64,000 nucleotides of DNA, taken from SAR86 cluster bacterium. Its GTDB lineage: Bacteria > Pseudomonadota > Gammaproteobacteria > Pseudomonadales > Pseudohongiellaceae. This document shows positions 28,775 through 39,600 of this stretch, in pieces; position 1 is the first letter of the stretch, and every line of letters begins with the position of its first letter. Made by a program: the position numbers and the translations under genes. Location: NCBI GenBank assembly GCA_002401885.1, contig NVUL01000002.1, forward strand, positions 1 through 64,000, written 5' to 3'. The notes under the pieces were generated by a model, which was not told where the DNA came from, searched no databases, and saw only the letters and a program-made list of their open reading frames with translations.

Positions 28775-29659
28775 CTAGTCGGAGAAGCTACCATAGCTCT
28801 TTGGGTGAGCCAGCAGCCATTCTACGACCTGCTCGGCGAACGTGTCGGAGAAAGAAGGTACGTGTGAACCATCAGCAATAGTCCATAGCTCGCTAGAACC
28901 ACCGGCCTTGCATCCCTGATTGAATACCAACACTGACGATTCGTGTCCTTCTAGATTTGCTACTAGGTCGCGGAGTTCGCGTTCGGCTGCTTGAGCCTCA
29001 CAACCGTTATACTCGGCCCACTGAGTAACTGTTTCTTTTGCGCTAGGGTAAGAGTTGCCACCAATATCGGCGCCGTCGTAGGCGATTGTGCCGTCACTGG
29101 TGCCATGAATCTGTAGTATGTGGACCGGGTTTTCTGGAGCAGGACGCACATCTACATGGCTGGCGCCGGCCAGACTCGCTACGGCGGCGATTGTCTCGGA
29201 GTGATCGTAGGCCGCGCGGTATGACATGAAGCCGCCGTTGGAATGACCTACCAAGTAAACGCGATTGGGGTCTACGTTGAAGTCGTCTTTTACTTCTTTA
29301 ATGATGTTAAGTACGTAGGCAGAATCATCAACGTCGGATTGGTAGAAGTTGCAGCAGGCAGAAGAAGCATTCCAGAAGCGATTCTCGTCGCCTCCTGCTT
29401 CCTTGTCTCCATCAGGCGAGACCAACAGGAAACCGTAGGTGTCGGCGATTGCGCTGAAGCCCATATAACTGTCCTGGCCTGCACCGCTCGAGGTGTAGCC
29501 GTGCAGTAGAACTATTAGCGGTGCAGGTGTGCCAGCATCATAGTTGGCAGGAACTGTAACGGGTAGTTCGCCGCGGCCTAGATCGATGGATTGAGCGCCC
29601 ACACTTGCTGAAAATAAAACAAGGACAGTGGCCGCTAGGAGAGTTCGCAATTTTTGCAT
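28775..29659 (-). CDS. PHB depolymerase / feruloyl-esterase-family secreted esterase
   Basis: Signal peptide; PLIVLLHGYTSSG, VGHSNGGFMSYRAAYDH, ILQIHGTSDGTIAYDG, DGSHVPSF. Confidence 0.88.
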   Translation of the reverse strand: MQKLRTLLAATVLVLFSASVGAQSIDLGRGELPVTVPANYDAGTPAPLIVLLHGYTSSGAGQDSYMGFSAIADTYGFLLVSPDGDKEAGGDENRFWNASSACCNFYQSDVDDSAYVLNIIKEVKDDFNVDPNRVYLVGHSNGGFMSYRAAYDHSETIAAVASLAGASHVDVRPAPENPVHILQIHGTSDGTIAYDGADIGGNSYPSAKETVTQWAEYNGCEAQAAERELRDLVANLEGHESSVLVFNQGCKAGGSSELWTIADGSHVPSFSDTFAEQVVEWLLAHPKSYGSFSD

Positions 29660-29693
29660 TGTGGTTACCTTTGGTTTTGAGTCTGGTTTTTGA

Positions 29694-29763
29694 AATTAGA
29701 GTTTGAACTAATTAGAGTTTGAACTAATTAGAGTTTGAACTAATTAGAGTTTGAACTAATTAG
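29694..29763. repeat. Tandem direct repeat, 16-bp unit AATTAGAGTTTGAACT, 4 full copies plus a partial
   Basis: Exact copies at 29694-29709, 29710-29725, 29726-29741 and 29742-29757, then AATTAG. Confidence 0.97.
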
Positions 29764-30728
29764 GGTGTAAGAATTATCTTGCCGGTAGTCTTGCGCCCCT
29801 CTAGGGCCTGATGAGCCTCTTGAGCCTCTGCCAGTGAGAAAAAATGTTCGAGTCGCAGCTTGAGTTTTCCTTCGTCAATCCATTTAAAGACATCGCCGCT
29901 ACGCCATTCAAGACTCTCTCGGTCGGCTGTGTAGTCGAATAGAGTCGGGCGGGTTAGAAACAGTGAACCCTTCGGGCCCAGAGTCGCTGGATTAAATTCC
30001 GTTACCGGTCCGCTCGCGTTGCCGTAAAGTACCATGTAGCCAAACCGCTGCAAACACTCGATGCTCTTGTCGAACGTCGTCTTTCCTACAGAATCATAGA
30101 CTACATTAACGCCCGCGCCATCGGTAATGCGCTTCACTTCAGTCTCGAAATCCGTTTGCGAGTAGAGAATGACCTCATCGGCGCCTGCTGCACGAGCAAG
30201 CGCTGCTTTTTCTTCTGTCGAAACCGTGCCAATAACGTGGGCACCGGCATTCTTCGCCATCTGGATCAGAAGCAGACCTACGCCGCCTGCGGCGGCATGA
30301 ATGAGGCAGCTGTCGCCATTCTTAATGGGGTAGGTGGACTGTGATAGATAATGCGCGGTACAGCCCTGCAGCATGGCAGCCGCACCTTCGTTAAATGAAA
30401 CACCGTCTGGAATGGCGACCACTTTATCCTGATCGACCACTGAGTATTCTGCATAGGCACCGAGTACGTTGGTGTAGGCGACCCGGTCCCCTATCTTGAA
30501 ACGGCTAACATCGCTGCCAATTGCTTCCACGGTGCCGCTGGCCTCTAGCCCTAGTGTTGCCGGTAGCGGTATCTGGTAGAGACCCGAGCGTTGATAGGTG
30601 TCTATATAGTTAATACCTGCAGCTTCAACCTTGATCAATACTTCGGTAGCAGCGGGTTGCGGCTGCTCCACGTCTTCGTAGCTCATGACCTCTGGGCCAC
30701 CTTGTTGCTTAATTCTTACCGCTTTCAT
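29760..30728 (-). CDS. qor: NADPH:quinone oxidoreductase (zinc-independent MDR family)
   Basis: MKAVRIKQQGGPEVM, LIHAAAGGVGLLLIQMAKNAGAHVIGTVST, VYDSVGKTTFDKS. Confidence 0.92.
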   Translation of the reverse strand: MKAVRIKQQGGPEVMSYEDVEQPQPAATEVLIKVEAAGINYIDTYQRSGLYQIPLPATLGLEASGTVEAIGSDVSRFKIGDRVAYTNVLGAYAEYSVVDQDKVVAIPDGVSFNEGAAAMLQGCTAHYLSQSTYPIKNGDSCLIHAAAGGVGLLLIQMAKNAGAHVIGTVSTEEKAALARAAGADEVILYSQTDFETEVKRITDGAGVNVVYDSVGKTTFDKSIECLQRFGYMVLYGNASGPVTEFNPATLGPKGSLFLTRPTLFDYTADRESLEWRSGDVFKWIDEGKLKLRLEHFFSLAEAQEAHQALEGRKTTGKIILTP

Positions 30729-30892
30729 AGGTCGACTCTCTTATTAAAGAAGAGCCTTTATCGCAGATATTGCGCGAACTGACAATTCCTGTGCAATTTC
30801 CCACCATTATTGCCGACTGGACGGGTGTAGGCTGCGGGTTTATTCTGTGGAACACGGAGCGCTCGACTACAACAACGAGCCGGAGTCCTATC

Positions 30893-31963
30893 ATGTTATT
30901 CCCCTATTGCCGACGCTTGCTGCAAAGCCTCCTCGCTGTTGCGGCCATTCTCTTCACTCAAGCACTTTCGGCACAGCAGACCCAAATAGAACTGAGTGAG
31001 GCTATAGTAGCTGCGAGTAAACTTTTCTTGAGTGGACTGGACGCGCAGCAGAGTGAAAGGGCGAGCTTCGAATTCAATGAAGAGGAGCGTTTGAACTGGC
31101 ATTTTATTCCACGTGCCCGTGAGGGTGTCGCGCTTAAGGAATTGACTCCGGAACAGTTACGATCTGCGCGCGAACTTCTACAAACCCTATTCAGCGCAAA
31201 GGGATTTCAGAAAACTGAAAATGTGCGCGACTTGGAAAACGTGCTTGCCGTGTTAGAGCCCAATGGGCCTTTCGTGCGCGATCCTGATTTATATTATCTT
31301 ACTGTATTCGGTACACCATCTATGATCGGCGCTTGGGCGATTCGCTATGAAGGACACCATCTGGCATTCAACTGGACCTTTATTGAGGGGGCAGGTATCG
31401 CGAGTACGCCACAATTTTTTGGCAGTAATCCTGCCGAGGTTCGCGATGGTGAGAAGCAAGGGACTAGAGTGCTAGCAGCGGAAGAGGATATGGGTAGACA
31501 GTTGCTTAAGTCGCTTAACGAAATGCAGAGGGGCGAGGCTGTTCTTTCCGGTGACGCGCCGCGAGACATATTTACTGCCGCGCAGAAACAGATAAAGCCG
31601 TTGGAAGATGTTGGCATCAGTTACGGGCAGCTTAATACGCAGCAGCAGGAGATTATGCTCGCTATTATTTCTGAAGTGGCTTCTGCTCAATCCGAAGTCG
31701 TTGCCAATGCACGCCTTCGAACAATCATGGCTGACGGCATTGATACTGTTAAGTTTGCCTGGATCGGTGGCTTTGAGAGGGGGGATGCGCACTACTATCG
31801 AATTCAGGGCGGAAGTTTTTTGATCGAGTATGATAATACACAGAACGATGCTAATCACGTTCATCTCGTCTGGCGTGATTTTGATGGAGACTTTGGCAGA
31901 GATCTAATTCGCCTGCATTACGATGCGGTCGCTGTAGAACACAGTCTGGAACATCGGCACTAG
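30893..31963 (+). CDS. DUF3500-type secreted protein
   Basis: MIGAWAIRYEGHHLAFNWTFIEG and DANHVHLVWRDFDGDFGRDLI motifs typical of this family; signal peptide from internal ATG. Confidence 0.8.
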   Translation: MLFPYCRRLLQSLLAVAAILFTQALSAQQTQIELSEAIVAASKLFLSGLDAQQSERASFEFNEEERLNWHFIPRAREGVALKELTPEQLRSARELLQTLFSAKGFQKTENVRDLENVLAVLEPNGPFVRDPDLYYLTVFGTPSMIGAWAIRYEGHHLAFNWTFIEGAGIASTPQFFGSNPAEVRDGEKQGTRVLAAEEDMGRQLLKSLNEMQRGEAVLSGDAPRDIFTAAQKQIKPLEDVGISYGQLNTQQQEIMLAIISEVASAQSEVVANARLRTIMADGIDTVKFAWIGGFERGDAHYYRIQGGSFLIEYDNTQNDANHVHLVWRDFDGDFGRDLIRLHYDAVAVEHSLEHRH

Positions 31964-31997
31964 ACTAAATACCCAATTGAAAACAACAGGAAAAGTT

Positions 31998-33203
31998 ATG
32001 TACAGAAGAAAAAGAAACGCAATAACTTTGTTCGCTATTTTTATAACTTGCAGCTTTTCAGTAGCGGCGCAGGATGCATTCGTTGCACCTCCTTCTATTA
32101 CTGAGCCTCTCTTGCTGCCAAGCTTTGAAGTGGGGCAGATTAAGGTTGTGCCTGTTGCCACTGGTCTTGCGAATCCCTGGGCGATGGCGTTTCGCGATAA
32201 CGGCGACATTCTAGTTACGGAGCGCTACACCGGTAAGCTACGTGTGATTCGTGATGGAAAACTCCTGGAACGTGATATCCCCGGCGTGCCCGAAGTCTAT
32301 TCCGCTGTTTTTCGCGCAGGACTGATGGCGGTCGCATTACATCCCGATGACGATCAGATCGTCTACATGACCTTTACCAAGGCCATCATGCACGAGGGTG
32401 AGCCTAATCAGGCTGTGAGTTTGGTGCGCGGAAGACTGGTTGAAGACAATCTGGAAGACGTAGAGGAAATATTTGTCGCTAAGGGCGTCGATAGTGGAAT
32501 CGCGGCCTCCGCCCTAATGTTCGCGCCCGATGGAAAGTTAATGATGACGCTAGGTGGGTCCTATGTGTTCCTGGGTACGGGCGAATATGCGCAGGACCCT
32601 GAAGTGCACTATGGGAAGGTGCTGCGTCTCAATGCCGATGGAACGGCGCCAGATGACAATCCCTTCGTTGAATCAGGGGAATATCTTCCCGAGGTTTATT
32701 CTGTAGGGCATCGCAATCAGTTGGGCATGACGCTGCACCCGGAAACGGGCCAGCTTTGGGCGAGTGAGAATGGTCCGCAGGGTGGCGACGAGGCAAATAT
32801 CATAGAGCCCGGAAAGAATTACGGCTGGCCGCTTGCTTCCTATAGCCGAAATTATCGCGGCGATTGGGTGTCGCAGACACCCTGGCGTGAAGAATTCGAG
32901 AGCCCAACGGTTGTGTGGTGGCCATCCATAGCACCCTCTGCTCTGACGTTTTACACTGGAGAACATTTCCCGAAATGGCAGGGCAATCTTTTTGTCGGTG
33001 CCATGATGGAAGGGCGCATTCCTGGCACTGGTCATTTGCAGCGGATTGTATTCAATAGCAGGGGGCAAGAGATCCGTCGCGAAAGCATGCTAACAGAACT
33101 TAAGCACCGTGTAAGAGATGTTAGGCAAGGGCCCGATGGATATCTGTATGTGCTCACCGATGAGGAAGACGGCGCCCTGCTTAGGATCGAGCCTGCCAAT
33201 TAG
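31998..33203 (+). CDS. PQQ-dependent sugar dehydrogenase (glucose/sorbosone dehydrogenase family)
   Basis: GLANPWAMAFRDNGDILVTERYTGKLRVIRDG, GHRNQLGMTLHPETGQLWASENGPQGGDEANIIEPGKNYGWPL. Confidence 0.92.
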   Translation: MYRRKRNAITLFAIFITCSFSVAAQDAFVAPPSITEPLLLPSFEVGQIKVVPVATGLANPWAMAFRDNGDILVTERYTGKLRVIRDGKLLERDIPGVPEVYSAVFRAGLMAVALHPDDDQIVYMTFTKAIMHEGEPNQAVSLVRGRLVEDNLEDVEEIFVAKGVDSGIAASALMFAPDGKLMMTLGGSYVFLGTGEYAQDPEVHYGKVLRLNADGTAPDDNPFVESGEYLPEVYSVGHRNQLGMTLHPETGQLWASENGPQGGDEANIIEPGKNYGWPLASYSRNYRGDWVSQTPWREEFESPTVVWWPSIAPSALTFYTGEHFPKWQGNLFVGAMMEGRIPGTGHLQRIVFNSRGQEIRRESMLTELKHRVRDVRQGPDGYLYVLTDEEDGALLRIEPAN

Positions 33204-33205
33204 TA

Positions 33206-33252
33206 CTAAGATTTTGGGCGCGCCTTCGGTCCGAGTTGGCTGGGCAATAGCC
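33206..33252 (-). pseudogene. Orphan 3' tail of a carboxyltransferase gene
   Basis: On the - strand reads ...LLPSQLGPKARPKS-stop, matching the C-terminus LLPSQLGPKARTPRP of the CDS at 43186-44745. Confidence 0.65.
33218..33249. repeat. Left copy of a 32-bp direct repeat bracketing the RHS locus
   Basis: GCGCGCCTTCGGTCCGAGTTGGCTGGGCAATA versus 43201-43232 GCGCGCCTTCGGTCCAAGTTGACTGGGCAACA, 29/32 identical, same orientation. Confidence 0.85.
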
Positions 33253-33615
33253 GTCTTTTAACTCTGTTAGAATTTTCTTAACTTTCCCCTATTTTTTCCT
33301 GCTGTTAGAGAAGGCAGTGGGGCGCGCTGCGCACTGATACTCCAATCAATTCAAAATTGGTTGAAATAGAGGGCAGATAGCTGGCGAGATTAGTCAATAT
33401 CATGGAGATTCACGAGGCTTTCGGAGGAAGTAAGATGGCTTTTCATGCAAATAGAGGGCATAGACTTGGGTAGAGATTACATATTTCAATTTATTCATGT
33501 ACTAAATTAGCGCAGAATGGTACTCACACTATCAGCATCACACTATTCGTTCCGTGTTGCGATACTCTTGCAACCTTAGGGAACTTCTGCCACCAATTTC
33601 AAGAGGAATGTATCT

Positions 33616-36600
33616 GTGAATTGGCTCATATGGCTTCTCCTAGTTATCTTTCTATCCTTCTTGCTGTACTTCACATTGCCCCCTTTCAGGCGGCGCATAA
33701 ATAATCTTTGGCGACGTATTACCGGGTCCAGCCCATCTCCAAACCCAGCTCCAAATCCTAACCCAAGCCCTGGTCCAGTTCCTACGCCCGGCCCTTCCCC
33801 TACACCCGTTCATGGGAACCGACCAACAGTCAACATAGTATCGCCTGATGGTGGCGATTGGGGAACGCCTGTTCCAGTACGCTACCTCTTGTTGGATGAT
33901 GAGTCGGACCGAATCACGATTAGTGCTGAATATTCTACTGACAACGGGGTCACATTTTTACCCGCCACCGAGGCCATCGGTGTTGGTAGTCAAGGCAGTA
34001 GTGATTTGGAATCTTCTCCCAGCGGTGTATTGCATATATTTGCCTGGAATGCTGTCCTCGATCTGAGCCAGCTACCGGCCACGGGATTAATACTGAAAAT
34101 CCAGGCATTTGATGCCGCCCCTGGGGGAGAAGATCAAAGCAGGCCATTTACGGTGCTGCAATATCTCGTCGCCATGATTAACCGCCCCATCCCATTCCCA
34201 GGGAATGGAGTTCCGGTAAATCAGGCCGAGTTGAATGCGCTTTTTTCAGTGGGCAATCAGATTGGAGGTCAGGTTCGTTGCCCGGTTGTTATTGGCAGCA
34301 GTGAAAGCGGAGCCATGGATGTTGAGGTTGATTATCAATACGGAAGCCAGCCGTTCCAACCGATCACGTTAGCAAAGAAGAGTGATGCAAATCGAAACAT
34401 GGGCGCCCCCGCCGGTGTGGATACTTGCTACAACCTGTTGTGGGATGCCGCTCAGGATTTGGGGGCTACCCAGCAGCAGGTCATTCTCCGAGCTACGCCC
34501 ATAGAGGATGGCATCCAAATTGGTCAAAGTCGGAGTTCACCTGTTATTAGCGTCGATGGTACGCCACTGCAGTCGCCACCCAGCTATACGGCGCCAGAGG
34601 CAATGGGACCCGTGTCCATAGCTGCTATCTCGGGCGACAACCAGACTGGCATCAGCGGCCAGATATTGCCAGAAAGGCTTGAAGCACGGGTGAGAGACCC
34701 AAGAGGCAATCCTATAGCAGGGGCACGTGTAACATTTAATCTGCCGGGAGCTAATCCGGAAGATAAACTACTGCCCGACAAAGAGCTGTGGACTACCACT
34801 AATCGCTTTGGTATAGCGGCAATAAGAGTCAAATTCGATCCTCAATCGATAGGTGCAGGCGAGGTAGTCGCCAAAGTTGTTGGCTCGCCGAGCGCCACTG
34901 CACGTTGGTTATTCGATGTTGATCCTCCGCAAATTGTCGCCGAAAACTTGCCTGGCAACGACCTTGTTTATGGCCAGGAATACTGGATAGAGATTGGATA
35001 CGATGGAGACGGAGATTTAAATACACTGGATTTTCAGCCAGATGAAGAAGATCCCGTTACCCTGAAAATCGAAGCCGACAATCTTCAAACCTCTCACTCT
35101 GAGGTTGCCTATCCTATTCATGCCAGCGGCACAGCAAGAATGCGTATTCGCATTGCACCTACAATATTAACTGGTAGTGCAGAGTTACGCATCAGCAACC
35201 CCGACATGCCTAGTGTTGCTCCATTGGTTTTGCAGTTTATAGTAGATACTTCTGATAACGCCCGCCGCAGACAAGGTGGAGGACCCGGAGCATCCAATAC
35301 AAGTCTGCTAATGTATATGCAGCCGGCCAATTCCGTTCATCCCAAATATGTCGCTTACCCGGGTGTTACACTGGCAAACGATTTCTCTGTATCAATTACC
35401 GATAGTTCAGCTCAACCACAAAACTACGACGAAGAAGTTACTGCCAACCACAACACCTGCATACCACCACCGGTAACCAGAGCCCTGCCAATTCGTTATC
35501 AAGCTAGCGGCGGCACACTCGCTACAACGCAGATAGCTGGTACCGACAGTCAGCTAACTGTTGATGCTGGAACCTCCATCTACTTTACCCCCGATGGTCC
35601 CGGCCCCTGGTTTATCCGCGTCAGCACTGGGCCAAACATCGCTGACCCACTATCACGTAGCTTTTTCTGGATAAATTCAAGTGGTGGTCAGGAGTGCGAT
35701 CGTCAAGGAGTGATTGGTGGCACCCTTAGCTTTGCCTATATGATCCAGACACCAACTGAAATCAAATTGCTAAAAACCGGGACAAGCTCGACTGTTGAAG
35801 AGCTCAAGCCTGGGCTGCGCGCACGTTTGGAAATCAAAGGTTTATCACCAATCGCTGGTGGAGCCCCGGCAAAAATCGAATTGCAGTCACAGCATTATGG
35901 CGGTGAGAACCTGCCCGATTACACAGGCATTGCCTACCCGGTAAAGCAGGATATAAGCCTAGCACTGCAGCCCAACAACGAGCTGCATTCGGCGGAAATC
36001 TTGTTTGTTCGTGGTGAACCGCAACTGTCGGCGGGGGCCCCCGTTGTCCACAGCGCCATTGGTGGCGGCTGGATTAGAGCCAAAAACCCCGCTCTGGAAC
36101 TGCTCTGGCCTTGGGTTAAAACAGAAACCAGCCGGCAGATTTATAACGACGTGGAGTCGTTGCATGAAGCCGCCGTAGGAACTAGTCCCAAGGGTGGCGC
36201 AGAAGACAGTGTATTTCTGCACAACGGTGAATTCGTCATGCATCGAATTGATGACAGCTATCGTACTCGAGCTGAACCTATTATTTCCTGTCGCAGCTAC
36301 CGATCACATCTGCGTTATGAAGGTGTACTCGGACCAGGCTGGGCATTTGGGCAGAATATCTTTCTAGATACTGCGCGCAAAACTGGGATTCGTAAATTCG
36401 CTGCAAATGGCCGCTTTGACGATTTTATTGAAGATCGTACTCCGAAAGGGAATTTTGAAGAACTGACAACTCGTTCCGCTCTTAGTGCTACTGAAAGCGC
36501 CTATGAGCTGCGCGACCCGCAACGCAACACGCTGCATTTTTATCATGATGGTAGTTTGCGTATGCATCGCGACGCAAATGGGAACAGCACCCAATATATT

Positions 36601-39600
36601 CAAAACGAACGTGGTTTATTGGTAGAAATAAGAGACCCCAATCAGCGCAGCATCATGCTGGAATATTATACTGAAAACGATCCAGTAGAACCCGAAGTGA
36701 TAGATAAGCTGAAGTTGATACGTGACTTCAGCGGTCGCGAGTTCTCGTTTGATTATTATGGCGCTAATGATCCCAATGGCGGGCCCGGCTTTCTTAAAAC
36801 CGTTACACCGCCAGCTGTGCATACCCTGGTGGGCTCCAATCCAGTGCCTAATTATGAGCGTAAGGAAACCTACACCTATTATGTGAACCCGAGTGATCGT
36901 TTAGACAATTTCCTGCTTAAGGTAATCGATAGTGAGAACAAGCAACGATTGGAAAATCGCTTCTCATCAGCAGGTTGGGTCACTGAACAGGATTTTGGTG
37001 AAAACCCCAACACCAATCAGCCTCTAACCTATACCATCGTTAATGACGCCGCTAACAATCTGACCACTGAATTCGATCGCTCCGGGCAGGAAACCCTCTG
37101 GGATTTTTCCAACCCATCGCCATGGCCAGATGCAGCCACACCAACCGGTGGTGCAAGCTTGGCAAATCCCAACAACCCAAACCCCGAAGCCCAATGGATT
37201 TATTTGTATAGGCACAATCATCATGGCCATCTGGTGCATCAAGCGGTTTCATCTCCCAACCCAGAAGAGTATTTCTATGTATATGACGACCAGTCAGCCA
37301 ATGAAGAACGGCATGGCAACCTGCTGGCTGTTCGTCAACGGGGCACCAATGGAAAAGAAAAAATCCAAACCTTTGAATACACACGCAGGCATAACCAGAT
37401 TCAGAGGATGGTTCCGCCTAAGGGCAATGAAGCAGACGTTAACCCAGAGCAATATGCCACGTATCTTATTTACGATACACAATTGTCCAGCAGTGATCCC
37501 GATGCAGGAGATTCGGGAAATTTAGTAAGGCTGCAACATCCTCGCAGTGTTTCAGCAGTAATCGTTCCCACCAGTTCAGGTGGTCGCAGGCACTTGTGGA
37601 TAGATGAAAATCCAACAGAGCGTTTCTCTTTCAACAGCTTCGGGCAGATGGTGCGCAAGAGTGACGTTCAGGGTGTCACCACCGAGTTCCGCTATTTCTC
37701 CGACCAAGATCCAACTGGCGTACAAGGCTCCAGCCCAGCAATCGGAGGAGGTGGTCTATTGGCGGAAGTGGAAACCGATATTAGTCCAGGTGTGGGACCT
37801 GCGCTGAATAACCGAAACTTGCATTTACCTGGTATTGCCTTCACTCCTCGCTTACGAAAGTCTACTTATAATGTTCTGGGCGACCTCCTTTCGGTGACAG
37901 ACGCACGCGGAGTCAGGACTGAATTTATCGTGGACCGTCTTCATCAGATAACTGAAATGAAGAAAGCTGCCAGCGCTGCGGGGCCACTCACTGGCCTATC
38001 CATTGTGAAAGAATTCCAATACAACCAGGATGGTAATATAGCCCTAACTGAAACTAGGCAACCAAGTGCGAATGCCATTGCTGGCGGCAGCAGCTTACAA
38101 GAAATCTGGAACTACAATTCAGTTGGCATGTTAGTCAGTCACGCGGCGACTTTACACAGTGGACAGATGATCGTCGAAAATTTTATTCGTGATGCTAGCG
38201 ATCGCCTGGTGGGGCTAGAGCCGGTGGATGTAACAAGTGGCCGACATACAGGCGCCGGCATTAGTATTGACGTAGATAAAAGCGGCGCTCCAGTAAACAT
38301 TACACATAGCTCAACAACTACTCCCCACACCAGTAGTTTTAGCTGGACACCCCAGGGGACACCGGCGTACATCGATAGTCCTGATGGAAATCGGGAAGAC
38401 TACAGGCTAGATGAATTTCAACAAGTGGAGTCGATCATAGACCCAGGCGCGAATGTACATCGAGTTGTCAGAGACAGTGACGGGAACATTAGTCGCAGCG
38501 CCATGCTTCATGGAGATGGGAATAACCCGGGTCGTCAATCTAATCCGCCCGGTGCCCCGTTAGGCGAATTGTTCGAACAGAAGGTGGATGAATTGGGTCG
38601 ACCTGGACGTAGCCACCGCATCGTCCATTTACCGACCAAGCTCAATACCACTTCAACAAGCGGTCCAAATGTCAGTATGCAAACCCTGGCTACGGGGACG
38701 GATTACATCGAAGACGATAACCAGTGGCCGCAAAGAGTAGCACTCTATGAGGAAGGTAGTTGGCATCAAGGAGATGGCCGGCAAACCAATGACGTCAGTT
38801 ACGACGCCTGGGGGTTACCAACCAGACAGGTAGATGATGAGGTAGGATTTAATTATGTTCGACGCAACTCGCAAGGATTGCCAATTGAAGAACGAGACGC
38901 TGGCGGCGATGAAACAGTCGTGCGGGAGTATGATCAAGTAGGCAATTTGCTGGAAGAAACTGCCGAGTTGAAAGACTCTGCCCGGTTTTTCCCAACTGGC
39001 ACTCAAATCGGTATACGTAGTAAACAGGAGTTTGATGCGCTGGGTAGAGTCGTTCGCAAATTAGATGGTCGCGCCAATGCTACCCGTCGTACTTTTGATG
39101 AAACAGGATTCGTCACCCACTTGTACGATGCGATGGGCACAGATAGTACTGAGTCTTATAACAATCTCCTTATTAATGAGCCAGGCAATCTGACGGAATA
39201 CCAGCGTGACGGCCTCGGTCGTACACGCAAGATTACTGCTCTTCTCACCCAAAATGGGCTTGGCGGGGGTGTGCCGGAAATCCATAGCTACAATTCTGCC
39301 GGCACCAGTGAATTGTTAATGGAGTACGACGAAGCTGGAAGACTGCTCTCCTATACTGATAATGCTGGCAACACCACTAGCTGGCAATACGAGTCGGATA
39401 GTGGTCGTCCTCGCTCGGTAACTTATCAAGCGGCTTACAGTATCGTGATGGATTACGACAGCCAAGGCCGTATCGATAGAGTTACCGATGCAAATAACAC
39501 TCGCCTGAAATACACATATGACAATGCGGTTAGTCGATTACAGGAAATCCGTGCAGAGGTAAAAGGACCAAATGTAGAAGGCACCGATGGTTTTTTCTAC

